The translations under genes were made by a program, and so were the position numbers. This document shows positions 46,066 through 57,306 of a DNA stretch of 64,000 nucleotides, piece by piece; the first letter of the stretch is position 1, and each line of letters begins with the position of its first letter. Origin of the DNA: Lepidodermella squamata (taxonomy: Eukaryota > Gastrotricha); NCBI GenBank assembly GCA_047495785.1, contig JBLDXI010000015.1, positions 1,302,001 through 1,366,000 on the forward strand. The letters are read 5' to 3'. The notes under the pieces are model-generated. The model saw only the letters and a list, made by a program, of their open reading frames with translations, did not search any database and was not told the DNA's origin.

Positions 46066-46282
46066 TAATGAGAAGGGAAATAAAGAACAATGTCGCAGAA
46101 TCGATTATTAGCTCCGCGTTCTTTTGTCCACAAATCCCTTTATGCCATGTCAAACTTGATATACATAAATCAATGTTTCCGATACGGATATTATACGCGT
46201 AATGGAAACCGGTCGTTTTTTATTTGGAATGAAAATCTGGCAAAAGGATCACATTTTTTAGCAACTAATCAATTTTGCAAAA

Positions 46283-47662
46283 ATGTTCAAGGACTCTAGC
46301 AAAGAAATATATGAGCAAGGTATGGAGCCTGAATAGTTTTAACAAGCTCTACAGTTTTTAGAACTAGATGGCTCCTCGATGTGCTTCGACTCGAATCAAC
46401 GACGTCTCATGCTGATTCTCAACGTGTCTGTATCCGGGGTGGGAATTTTGGGGAACGTGGTATCGCTAACAGTTATGCAGCGTCCATTAATCCGGAAACG
46501 AGCTGGATCTCCTGGTCTCAGTGTCTTGATATGGGTCAACACTCTGAATCTAATTTTCAACTCGATTGCCTCAGCAGATGCCCTTAATTCAGTGAGTTTT
46601 CTTCGCTATTCAAGCACTCAAAAATCCTTCCAAGTACAGAATAGAAGAAGCAAGTATCCCGTGCCCAACTTAATTCATGATTGTTGAAGAATTTCAAATC
46701 GTTTTTCAGGAAGGTGGAGGATCATTAGAAACACTGATTGGCCATTACGGATGCAAAATTTACCGATTCCTACCCCACGCAATTCAAATGATGGGACACT
46801 GGGTTGTAGTTTTCATAACTGCGCAGAGATTCGCCGCAGTCTGTTTGACTACAACTGACAGTGCCGTATTTCGTGATGAGAACGCCATTATTACCTTCCC
46901 AGTTTTAGCTGCATTGGTGGCCATGAGCCAGGCGTGGAGGTTTTGTTTCGATAAGCAAGAGGTAAGTTCCCTCGTTTTTCGTAGAAGGCGGATTTAATTT
47001 CAATTTCAAAGCCTGCCTTGATGAATGGAACCACTGTTCAGGAACCAGCTTATTGTACTGCTGATAACCTCCATTTTTACGTCGATTTTCACTCATTCTA
47101 CCACGAACTAATTTTGTTATTTCTGATACCGGCAACTCTGATTCTCATTATGAACACGTGCGTGATTTATCAAGTCTGCAGGAGTTACAGAAATCGCAAC
47201 CAAAATCCTAAACTCGCTAGGAAGGTCACGATTATCCTACTAGCAGTTACCTGCATCTTCTGGACTTACATGCTACCGCGATTGTCAATTTTGATGTACA
47301 TCCGCTTCATAGACCTCATCTACGGTCCACAAGCCGGAGCTAATGCTTACTTTTCAGTTTGCAAGGTATGAAAGATGATTGCTTATTACACCAACCGTAA
47401 TTTCACTTTAAAGGCCTTGGATGTCACGAGTTTCATCTCGTCCCTCAGTTCGGGAGATTACGTCGTAATCCAGCTTATTTACGACGATATGTTCCGAGGT
47501 GAGCTCAAGAGAATGTTCGCTACTAAGCCAAACTCGGAAATGGCTGATTTGGCCGCTTTGCGACTTCAAAGGCGACGGGAGATTCCTAAAATTTCAACAT
47601 TTTCCACTGTCAGCATTGGCAACGGCGGCACAGGAAGCACTCCTCAACACCAAGACATATAG
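46283..47662 (+). CDS. rhodopsin-class GPCR, peptide-receptor-like (family member 6)
   Basis: Exons 46283-46319, 46362-46591, 46710-46961, 47012-47365 and 47414-47662; 373 residues, the shortest family member. The first intron is only 42 bp. GILGNVVSLTVMQRPLIRKR marks TM1-2, GHYGCKIYR the Cys before TM3, GHWVVVFITAQRFAAVC the TM3 end with Gln in the E/DRY position, AWRFCFDKQE the TM4 end, LILLFLIPATLILIMNTCVIY TM5, and RKVTIILLAVTCIFWTY TM6. SSGDYVVIQLIYDDMFRGEL covers TM7 and helix 8. ICL3 is only about 20 residues, against about 70-110 in the paralogues, and the tail is short. AATAAA is 34 bp past the stop. Confidence 0.85.
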
Positions 47663-49599
47663 CACTTACAAGACTGTTTTCAGAGCTTGGGATCAAATAA
47701 AAAAGCTGAATACAGCCTTCCTACTTTGAATATTTGAAAGAATGATAGTTTTAATGTTATTATATCTGGTAAAAGAGAAGTGCATGGTCTCACACATATT
47801 TACACTTGCTAGCACCAAAATAATCGAGCAACTAAATTAGGCAAATTAGGCCGCGCCCGATCGATTGCACCGATATAACTCTTCAGACGTCACACAAACA
47901 CATAGACTGCGATGGGAACAGAAAGCGGCGCGTCATCAATCAAACTGAATATTAAGATTTCTAAATATCTGCTAATAGCAACCCGTTTGACATTATATCG
48001 TGAATAGTAAAAAAACATCATGGACATGAATAATATTTATAACGATTATGCTTGCGCAGCGGAGCGTTATGAAAAGTCGTTTCGCTAATGTCTTTGCAAA
48101 TTACCATATCGCCTTTCAAAAATTTAGAACTCCTACCGCCTATTGACCGTAATAATAGTGGACGCGTTTTGTAGTTGCCCCTGTCGTAACTTGAACTACT
48201 AATGTATGACGCAGATTCAGGTCTCCCGAGCTACCAATAGCTCTTAAACTGCTAATATAAAATACCATCAGCTATAAATAGCTCCGCATCAAATTCAATT
48301 GTCGCGAACTGATAAACTCGAACAGCATCCTTTTCGCTTTAATCTTATAGCTTCCTCAATATTAGCGGGACTGGGTTGTAAGAGGCTGAAGAAAGTCTTC
48401 CCACAATTTCCTGATGGCTAAGAAAAATTCGATAATTACGATAAATTTAGTTCAAGCTTCCAAGCATTGCCTCTTCATTGCTTCGTATTCACCACGATTT
48501 TAGAAAAATCTTCAAAACTCGAATTTTTTTATATGTTTCTGAAATTCTAAATTTGGCTTTGTAACAGCCTTAAAAGATCAATAACTAAACAGGCGATAGT
48601 ATCCCTTATGTTCCCATTTAGAAATGGGATCAAACTCGGGATTATGCTGAAACTGAGCTGACAGATTATCGATAGATAAGAAAGGTAGCATTGTGCTTGC
48701 TTCATGCAGGATTATTTAGACATTACATTTCACTTTTTCTGCGTAACATCCACTTAGCTGCGGGCGCTGTCTGCGCACAATTTCCCGCCGAAGCTTCCGT
48801 TCATTTCAATCCGCACTTCCCAAAATAGCATAAACATTTTTGTATCGTTTTACACTATAATATATGGTTTGTTTTTCACAGTGCAGGGAATATCAGTTTT
48901 TGCAGAGCAACCATCTGCGCCATCTAAGCAAATTACTGCGCCGAGAGCGAGCCATTGATAAAATATTTGCCAAAGCTATTTCGCCGCTCTCGGGTCAAAT
49001 TAACTTCGACTATCGCTGAAAATGCTATTAAGTCATCATTTTCAACTTCCCATGACAGCAGCGTGGCTGACAGTTGGTGTGATAAGTCATTCTTGGCCGA
49101 CAATTTCATTAAATAATACTGTTATCGCGCAGTTTCCATTATCCTGGAAATATTCTTTCAGTTTTGTTACGAAATGTTAAGCGTTAATCATTTTTGGGCG
49201 AGAAGAATTAATTGACGCACGGTGCGTACCTGTTTATTTAGATCGTACCGCTAGGGCAAAAAATCATCTGCAAAGCAAGAGAGATCGATAATAACCCAAA
49301 ATGCGCGCTGTACAGGATAGATTTACAATACCTGTTCGCTTTGATGTATACATTAGCGTAATGAAGATGTATTCACGCGCCACTAGCAACGTAGCAATAT
49401 GAAACGATAATTCGCTCATGATCATCGCCAGCGCAAATCGTTTTTTCTCGCGCTCATCTCTTATAAGCACAATTGCTTGCGTTTCCTATTTCAGGAATTT
49501 TTCAAGAGTTCTCACCATAATATTGATCGTAGTAGCAGTAAAAAAGGCATTTTTTAACAAATTCAATTTTCACACAATAGGTATGATATCCGAAATTTG
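47663..49599. other. intergenic between GPCR members 6 and 7
   Basis: About 1.9 kb with the polyadenylation signal of member 6 at its left end. No convincing open frame or RNA gene on either strand. Confidence 0.5.
47696..47701 (+). terminator. polyadenylation signal AATAAA of GPCR member 6
   Basis: Canonical hexamer 34 bp after the stop codon at 47662. Confidence 0.55.
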
Positions 49600-52500
49600 A
49601 TGGCCGAGACTGTCAGATTTACCTCTTCGTCCATCGAACTGCTGAACGAAAGTTTATACCATGCGACGAATCAACCGCAGCCGGATTCTGGTGGAAATGC
49701 AACGGAGGACGAGCATTATGTCGAAGGTTTTGGCAGTGATTGCGTTAAAACGTTCGCCATGCACATTACTGCCATTGTGCTGTTCGTTGTTGGTGCGACG
49801 GGTAACATCGTTTCAGTTGGTGTCATGTCGCGCAGATCGCTCAGAGCCCGGTCTTTTTCACTCTCCCTTATCATTCTCGCTACACTCAATTCGCTGGCAC
49901 TGTTTTTCGAGGCCCTCACCTCAGCTGATACTCTAATATCGCAAGTAAGCTTTACTTATTTACCAATTATGTTGATCGAGTTTTCGAATTACACTATAAT
50001 TTTGAGAAATTGGTAGTACATTCCAAAAAAGCAGCAAATATCAGTTCAAGTAACGGTCACACAAAGCACATCGTCCTATTATATGAACCGTTAAAAAGAT
50101 GTGAGAATGAGGATTTTTCCTACATCTCACATGCAAGGTAGCACGTCCCAGATATTTCATGCTTTAATTCGAGCGTTGCTGGGATCCGGGAGCTTCTCTG
50201 AAAAAATGTATATACATTAAGGCATACACAATTGGTATCAATTTTCCCATTCATTTAACCCCTTAGTGTTTCCCTGTCTATAATTTGGAACAATCTTCGA
50301 CCTAAATCTCTTGACAGCATTTTCATTTCCAATTTTCTAGGACGCCTTTTACCCCTATGATCTTGATTAAATTCCACGAAAATTGCACGTCGATCGAATT
50401 TAATGCCTATCTAATGCGTCACTCCAACTCATATACCTTGATGGGCATTAATCTAAATGGGCATGGTCCTACTTGTTTGATGAGCATTCCAGAGGACCTT
50501 GCCTAGCTGACCAGGCCCTGACAGGGTTATCAATATTTAAAATTGTGAATTTATTCCTCAGAATATTTCATTCGAGAGAAGCCTCCAGTGGACGATGTGT
50601 ATCATGAAGTTCTTTAAAGTTCTTTACTGTCAACCTGTCCTAAAACAAAAACCAGCTGAACGCTGAAATGCTGATAAACTTACCATAATTGGTAGATAAT
50701 TGGAGATATTAGCGAAAACTGGAATATCTGGACTTCAAATTGGTAGTACTAAGAACTGTCATGTTATATATTTTTTCAGTCCTATGGATCATTAGAGGAG
50801 CATATCGGCGCTATTGGATGCAAGCTGTACCGTTTCTTACCAGCCGTCATTCAACTGATGGATCACTGGGTTGTAGTTTTCATCACAACTGAGCGATTCG
50901 TTGCAGTTTGCTTTCCTCGGTCGTTGAGTAAAGTCTTTTCAGAGCGAAATTCCCGAATCTATTTCGTCATGATGTTCGCCCTTGTTGTCGCGACGCAACT
51001 CTGGCGACCTTATCTGGACTCTCAAGAGGTTTGCTGCTTCAAATTTGTTAATTTCTATAACTCACTGATTTTCCGATAGCCTGCAACTTATAAAAATGAC
51101 TCAGATGGCAATCAGATAGTTGACACCCCTGCGACTTGTAGCGCGGCTGAAATAGCGCTATACGTCGATTTGGACGCCTTTCTTCATCAACTTGCTCTAC
51201 TGTTCTTCTTCCCAGCCGTGGCTATCATGATCATGAACACAGCTGTGATAACTAAACTTTACCACGACAGTCGCCTTCGAGCGGCGAAGCAGCGGCTAAA
51301 GTTGCAAGGCTTAAGTTCTGCTGATGGAAAGTTGCCAGAACTGAGCAAGAAACTGCTCGGCATGCGGAATAAGAACGGATTTGTTAACAACACATCGGCA
51401 TACCTGGCTTCTCCTGATGACGTTAAACAAGCGGCCATTGCAAGGTCTGTGTCGAAGACTGCGAGTGAGGCGGAGCAACGGATAAGGAAAGCCACGCTTC
51501 TACTGCTGACTATTACCTGCAGTTTCTTGCTTTACATCACACCTCAGCTGGCGCTACTGCTTTATGTTCGATTGACGCATTTGATGGGAGGCGGAGAAGC
51601 TGGATTCGATGCTTTCCTGAAAGTCTGTCGGGTGAGTCACTATTACGAATTCTATTACCTGGAAAATCGATTGCCTTGCTTTTCAATTTTGAAATTGCTT
51701 ATTATTTTGCTCGTCGAAATCTCGAATATAATAGGACGAAATAGCAAAATCAGTCCTTCCACTGGCCATCAAAAGTCCGTGGAGAAAAAGTTGGAAACAG
51801 AACTACAAAATGTTGCCCCTGGTGGGACTCGAACCCACAACCCTCGGATCAAAAGTCCGATGCGATAGCCTTTTCGCCACAAGGGCTTCTCGGGGAATTT
51901 ACCTTCCGTTTTGGCTTTGAATCAGCTTTCAATATTCATCCAACGAAAATGATGACACCTGACGCAATAGGTAACTCCCAACGTCAAAGTAATTAAGGGC
52001 GCTTGTTTTTTCCCGAGAAGCAATAAAAGAGGTTATTGCAACATATTGCATCATTCCGGCTAAGCTTTTACCTGTAGAACATGAGGGTAAGACCAATACT
52101 GTAGACGATGTTCGGTAAGCCCTTGTGGCGAAATGGCTATCGCATCGGACTTCTGATCCGAGGGTTGTGGGTTCAAGTCCCACCAGGGGTAAAAACTTTT
52201 GAAACCGCCGATCAAATTTTCATTTTGTCTTAACTTGTGTTGTGTAATACATTTCTTTGCATAATTTTACTATCTCTATTCCAGGCTCTAAATTTCACCA
52301 ACCTATTCGCTGCTATAAGCTACGCGGACAACTTCTTCATCCAACTGGTTGCTGACGAGAAGTTTCGACTAGAGCTCAAGTTCATGTTATGTAGCTGGTT
52401 AGGCAAATGTCTGCCGATTTTCGAGAAAATCTACCAGAAGGAGCGCCAGCGGCAACGTTCGTTACGGGCTAGCAAGTATGTGAATGACTCTACTGCGGCT

Positions 52501-52902
52501 CATCTCGCGAGAAGACGTTCAATGCTTCCACCAACGGAGGATAATGACAAATGCGGGTCGAGTGATTTACTCAATGCGTTCTTCGACAACGTGGACCGGC
52601 CAACGACGCACAAAGTGTTGCCGCAGAAGAGTATAGACGAGAAAATGGAGTTCATTATGAAGTATCCGGTCAAACAGCCGAGTTACGACGCCGAGGTTAC
52701 GATCAGTATAAAAGTGCCGGCTAAAGTTGGAACTGGTATTGTTTCTCGCCTGAGTCGGCGTAGTGATGAAGGCAAGGACGGTGAGGCAGCTTCTCCGGAA
52801 GCTGACTCTCTGACTAGTGAAGATCTTTCCAACTGCAAGCGATGCAGTCTAGCGGCGTTCGACACCCTAGACTCGTTGGGATCCCCGTACGATTCCAACT
52901 AG
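49600..52902 (+). CDS. rhodopsin-class GPCR, peptide-receptor-like (family member 7), host of two tRNA genes
   Basis: Exons 49600-49944, 50780-51028, 51080-51631 and 52285-52902; 587 residues, all introns phase 0 (835, 51 and 653 bp). The N-terminus carries NES and NAT sites. GATGNIVSVGVMSRRSLRAR marks TM1-2, GAIGCKLYR the Cys before TM3, DHWVVVFITTERFVAVCFP the TM3 end (Glu retained), LWRPYLDSQE the TM4 end, and LLFFFPAVAIMIMNTAVITKLY TM5. IRKATLLLLTITCSFLLY is TM6, and SYADNFFIQLVADEKFRLEL covers TM7 and helix 8. The tail of about 190 residues is acidic and Ser-rich. The last intron holds a minus-strand and a plus-strand tRNA. An inverted, broken copy of part of this gene lies at 53723-54228. 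Confidence 0.9.
51814..51886 (-). tRNA. tRNA with UUU anticodon on an Arg-UCU-like body
   Basis: A complete 73-nt cloverleaf read from 51886 to 51814. The acceptor stem GCCCTTG/CAGGGGC has one T:G pair. The D stem is GCGA/TCGC, the anticodon stem TCGGA/TCCGA, the loop CTTTTGA and the T stem GTGGG/CCCAC, with TTCGAGT in the T loop and discriminator A. Internal promoter boxes are good (TGGCGAAAAGG, GGTTCGAGTCC) and a T4 terminator follows. The anticodon TTT would read Lys AAA, but apart from the anticodon the sequence nearly matches the tRNA at 52119, whose anticodon is TCT (Arg). It may be a mischarging, reassigned or inactive tRNA. Confidence 0.85.
52119..52191 (+). tRNA. tRNA-Arg (UCU anticodon)
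   Basis: A 73-nt cloverleaf: acceptor GCCCTTG/CAGGGGT (G1:T72 wobble), D stem GCGA/TCGC, anticodon arm TCGGA-CTTCTGA-TCCGA with anticodon TCT, and T arm GTGGG-TTCAAGT-CCCAC, discriminator A. The A box is TGGCGAAATGG and the B box is GGTTCAAGTCC; TTTT follows at 52196. Base 37 is G, whereas tRNAs reading codons that begin with A normally have A37. It is oriented with the host GPCR gene and head-to-head with the minus-strand tRNA 232 bp away. Confidence 0.88.
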
Positions 52903-53722
52903 CATTTTTCATCTGCTTATATTATGTTTTCCAAAGATGACATTGATATTTTTGCATCTAAACGGGAACTTGAAAAGCAATAAAGAGAATATGTGAAAAA
53001 CAGTGTTTTCATTACTTTCTAGGCAATTTAGATTAATTTTCTAATTTCATTACAATTGTATGTGCATACTGTAGCTCATGGTAACTGCGGACAATTTCCG
53101 TTTTGCAGTTAAATAGCTTTGCAACACGAACGGTTGTAAACTGTAAACACAGGGTGGGTTGCGTAAAATACTCCGCCTTTCAAGCTTTTCAATGGCGACG
53201 GCCCAAGGTGACTGGACAAATCTCGCTTTATTGAGAAATATTTAAACATTATGAGCAGGGAAAATCAGAAGTCAATATGACTAGTCTGACGTATACGTTT
53301 CGTCTCGGCCAAGAGACTCATCAGAGACCTTAGTTAAGAAATATCACTGGCCACGCAATCTAGTATGGAGTCCAATTAACTATTCGAAACCATATGAAAA
53401 CCATTAACTATGAAAATTGGGCATAGTGAGGTCGAAATTGCGTCTCAAGAAGAAATCCAGGAGTGAAAACTTGTCGACCTTCAGGCAAAACCGGCTCATT
53501 TTAGGCCTAATGTCCTTATTTACCAAATCATCCTCGAATAACAAAATTTAGCCTCCAAGGCCATTTTCCGCAAGCTGCTCTATTTTTGGATTTCATCTTG
53601 CAAATTGGACGTCGCTAGTTAACGTTTCATACTTCATGCCAAAAGCGTTTTAAATCAACATAAAGCCATTAGACGTAGCTACGTAGCTTTTAGGGATCCT
53701 TATTTTCAAGTGAGTAAGAAAA
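52903..53722. other. intergenic downstream of GPCR member 7
   Basis: Contains the AATAAA of member 7 and sequence lying beyond the inverted pseudogene. No coding exon or RNA is seen. Confidence 0.5.
52979..52984 (+). terminator. polyadenylation signal AATAAA of GPCR member 7
   Basis: Canonical hexamer 77 bp after the stop codon at 52902. Confidence 0.55.
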
Positions 53723-54228
53723 AATGAAAATTTGATCGGCGGTTTCAAATGTTTTTACCCCTGGTTTGTTTCCAAATTTTTCACATTAGGAATTAGATGG
53801 TAGGTGATAGGACTAATAGCACAGTACTTTGCCATGTCGGCCCATTCCCTTCGAGATGTCGATGTAAAAAATTATAAGAAATTTTACAATTAAAATCGCG
53901 GATAGGAATAGGGATTCCAGATTCCAGACATTAGATGTGCCTGATCGAGCATTATTAGGTTAACGGATAACCCACGTAGCCAAAAATTAAGGTCGTCAGA
54001 ATTCAGGAATTCAGGAAGTCAACAGTAGAAGCGTGGCTTTCTTGGGGTGTCCACTATCTGATTGACATCTGAGTCATTTTTATAAGTTGCAGGCTATGAG
54101 CTATGAGCTACGAGGAAATTAGGAATTTAAATAATTGCATAAAAGCGACGCTGCAAACCTCTTTAGAGTCCAGATAAGGTCGCCAGCGTCGCAACAACGA
54201 GGACGAACATCATGACGAAGTAGATAGC
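53723..54228 (-). pseudogene. inverted, decayed fragment of GPCR member 7 with its intron and a tRNA 3' end
   Basis: Read on the minus strand, the block matches member 7 in order. At 54165-54228 there is the TM4 exon (FVMMF...VVAT), with a 5-bp deletion before the LWRPY position. Around 54097-54165 there is a diverged copy of the 51-bp intron. At 54044-54096 there is the start of the next exon (about 53 bp, matching 51078-51130). Just beyond, after a deletion of about 360 bp, comes the TM6 start (GKPRKATLLLL region, near 51487). At 53723-53768 there is sequence matching 52183-52228, beginning with the last bases of the plus-strand tRNA. The intron is retained, so this was a DNA-level duplication with inversion and not a retrocopy. 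It cannot encode a receptor. Confidence 0.85.
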
Positions 54229-55136
54229 TACGTCTCATGCATAAATCAGGTCGAATTCATAAAATCGCCAAAATTTGTAAATAAATTGGATACCACCTTA
54301 TACAAATTTTAAAAAAATATCACAAGTTTCTGCTTCAAGGCTCGATTTTTGATCTTCGAAAACATTGTTGTTCAAAAGTACCCGCGCTATACGGTACACG
54401 CGGATAAATTAGCTTATCTTTTTATCAGCATTGTTGCGTGTGTTCGCAAAATAAAACCACCAAGGGAAGCATGCAAAGAGACCTTTGAATCAATTTCTTG
54501 AGAAATGGACACTTATGCTTACGTTTGAAAAACAATTTTTCCAGAGTGTTTTTCCTCGCCAATTTCTTTTTGAATTTCTATTTCGCGTTTGTCGCTGTCT
54601 GTTATCAGTGTATTGTATTGACTTCCCTCGTTCATCGACACGTGATTTTAACTCTGTTTGTTTTCAAACTTCACCACATAGCAGGAAACAAGAAGTCTTT
54701 AAAACTAGAGCAGTAAATGCGATTACAGCATCGGCGCAACCATTTAATGCACACACATCTCGTAGCGCATCAAAAAACTGCCGGAAAATGGCGATATGGT
54801 GTGCGATTATTGCCGGCTAAAAGTCTTATCGCGCGTAATTGATTCCAGCTCCCTGGCGATTCATGATTTCTCTCTTGTTTATACCTGCCATTTTCAATGA
54901 ACCGACACCTGTGCTCATACAATAAATAGAAATATATATCGCACACAAAATGCAATATATCAGGAGGAAATTCGTTTTTTACGCCCGAAAACGTGATTTG
55001 GCACCCAAAATCGATGCAGTGTTATCTCGATGAATCGCAAAATGCTTTTTCACAGAAATTGACTCACTTTTTTAGTAAATTTTCGCCTAATATACCTCAC
55101 GATTTTTTTATTGTGTTTGCTTACTCATTTAATTGC
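54229..55136. other. intergenic upstream of GPCR member 8
   Basis: No domain-bearing frame. The frame of member 8 is open upstream to an ATG at 55014, leaving the true start uncertain. Frames at 54485-54820 show nothing recognisable. Confidence 0.4.
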
Positions 55137-56954
55137 ATGCTGCATGACGAAGAAATAATGACAACTCCGCCAATGTCAAATGGTTCAATTTTAGACACGA
55201 CGGATATGCCGGATACATTTATTCCGTTCCTTATATTTGAGCGCGGCAATTCATCCAGTTTCGCGAATGACACAAAGCCAGCTGCAGACGTTGAATGCGT
55301 TACACTTACTCAGATTATCACCGTTCTGGTGTTGTGTCTTCTCGGAATTTTCGGCAACATGCTCGCACTAGTTGTTATGAATCGCGCTAGCAGGAAGGAC
55401 GGCCGAAATTCTAGGAAAACCTACCCCTTCACGCTGAGTGTTCTAGCAGTAACAGATTCAATAGTTCTACTATTCGATGCTATCGAGTCTTGCAGTAAAA
55501 TCAATGTTCACGTCACTCAGCGGCCTGATTTGGACATCGAATCGCAGCTGGACTCTTTTGGTTGTGCAACTTGGCGCTTTCTGATACCTATTTGCCGGCT
55601 CATCTCACACTGGATTGTCGTTGCAATAACTGCCGAGCGATTTCTAGCCATCTGTTTCTACTTCAAAGTCAAAGTCTCGCCGCATAGGTCGAAAATCGTT
55701 GTGGTCATTGTTTGCCTCACTGCTGTGATGTCTCAGATTTGGAGGTTATTTTACGACCGCAGATCTGTAAGTTGTTCGTAAGCTCAAGTTAATTTTCTAA
55801 ATGTCTTGATTCGTCTAGAAATACATTTTCCCAATCAATGGAACAAATTCTACCTCAAACGAAACAAGAAGCTGGTATGCATGTGGACCTCCACAAAGCC
55901 AAGTCTTGACCTACATCAAAGTCGACCAATTCTACCACAAAACCGTGCTACTGTTCGCATTTCCCGCCTTCGGAATACTCGTCATGAACACTGCTGTCAT
56001 CATCAAGTTGTATAGAACGCATTTGAGCATGAAAAAACTGGGAGGTGGCTATTTCACTGGTCGAGCGACTCGAACAACAAGGCGAATGTTACCGGTTAGA
56101 AGTTCAAGCTACATGCCAAGCCGGTCTGAAAGCATACTTTCGACCTCAACTGATGTCACGTGTTGCGGGAGTAAGGCTTCAACAGTTTCGCGAGGCTCGT
56201 CAATCGTCTCGAGGCGGAGTCGAGTTAGCACGGCCCTTCTTTTGTTCAGCCGATTCTCATCTACAACAACAGAGTCGTCGAATGGTAGTGACGAGATTGT
56301 TCAAACAGTGCTAAGCAACGACGAGCGCGCTTTCTTGAAGACGAGTTTACTCCTTCTAGCGGTGACTATGAGCTTCCTTATCTGCATTGTGCCGGAACTG
56401 GTCATGTGCCTCTACGTTCTTATCACGCATCTGGTTGTGAGCCCTGAAACGGCAAGGTCGATTTTCACGCAGCTGTGCAAGGTGATCAAGGTCACGGAAA
56501 TCGTCACAACATTCGGCTACGTTGACAACTTCATGTGAGTTTCGCTCAAACTAAATCTGCAATTTCTTGACATTTTCAATTTAGAATTTTCTCGTTTGCT
56601 TGTAACAAATTTCGCCGTGAGGTTTTGATAATTTTCTTCAAGTTTTTTGGCCGCTGTTCTAAACGGTGCGATGACTATTACTATGGCCTGAAATCAGAAG
56701 CTGGCTGCCGAAGGTATTTGAGAGCCACCGTTTCTGTGTCTATAACGCCGCGAAATGCTGGGAGATCAAGCGTGAAAACTTCCAGTACAACCACAAGTAC
56801 TACGCGGCGAACCCTGGGGCAGCAGTGCCCTATTGAAGAGACGACGGAGTTCATGGTACCAGGTTCTCCTCGCTTAGATTCCGTTTTCATGGACACACCC
56901 CCGACTGCACCTAGGCTGAGAACAATCGCTGAGGATATGAAGACTATTTTATAA
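55137..56954 (+). CDS. rhodopsin-class GPCR, peptide-receptor-like (family member 8)
   Basis: Exons 55137-55766, 55819-56534 and 56585-56954; 571 residues. In-frame ATGs at 55014 and 55158 are alternatives. NGS and NSS sites precede TM1 (GIFGNMLALVVMNRASRK). DSFGCATWR has the Cys before TM3, SHWIVVAITAERFLAICF the TM3 end, IWRLFYDRRS the TM4 end, LLFAFPAFGILVMNTAVIIKLY TM5, and FLKTSLLLLAVTMSFLIC TM6. Introns differ from the paralogues: those between TM2 and TM3 and before TM7 are missing, and a new 50-bp phase-2 intron splits TM7 inside VDNFI. ICL3 is long and Ser/Thr-rich. The stop codon directly abuts AATAAA. Confidence 0.86.
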
Positions 56955-56960
56955 AATAAA
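56955..56960 (+). terminator. polyadenylation signal AATAAA of GPCR member 8
   Basis: The hexamer starts at the base right after the TAA stop (56952-56954), so the 3' UTR is only a few tens of bases. Confidence 0.55.
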
Positions 56961-57306
56961 AGCACCAGAAATCGATTTTTTGATTGTTTGTCGTAATTTT
57001 TGCCGGGTCACTTTCTATATTATACAAGTCCAGAAAACAGGAAGGCTGACCAGTTGATCCTAAAAATATGGCCACACCCAAAAACGCTCAATTTCCTGTT
57101 TGGCAATGAATGACGTCATACGCGGCGTATTGAGCGTTATTAATAAATTCTTTTTTTTATTCAACGCGTGAATATGTGCGTCTATAGCAACACGCTGTCG
57201 ATTGATTGCGCGAGGATCAAAGGATTTGTGTTGACAAGGTGTGCATATAATTTATCCTACTCTCATAGTTGGTAATAAAAATAGTGGAGTAGAAATGTGC
57301 TGAGAA
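56961..57306. other. intergenic between GPCR member 8 and the NHL-type gene
   Basis: A spacer of about 350 bp that should hold the promoter of the gene at 57307. No other feature is seen. Confidence 0.5.

Noticed and set aside
3993-56954. GPCR array as opsins or chemoreceptors
   Set aside because: No retinal Lys in TM7, and none of the insect or nematode chemoreceptor signatures; the pattern is closer to peptide receptors, though the ligand stays unknown.
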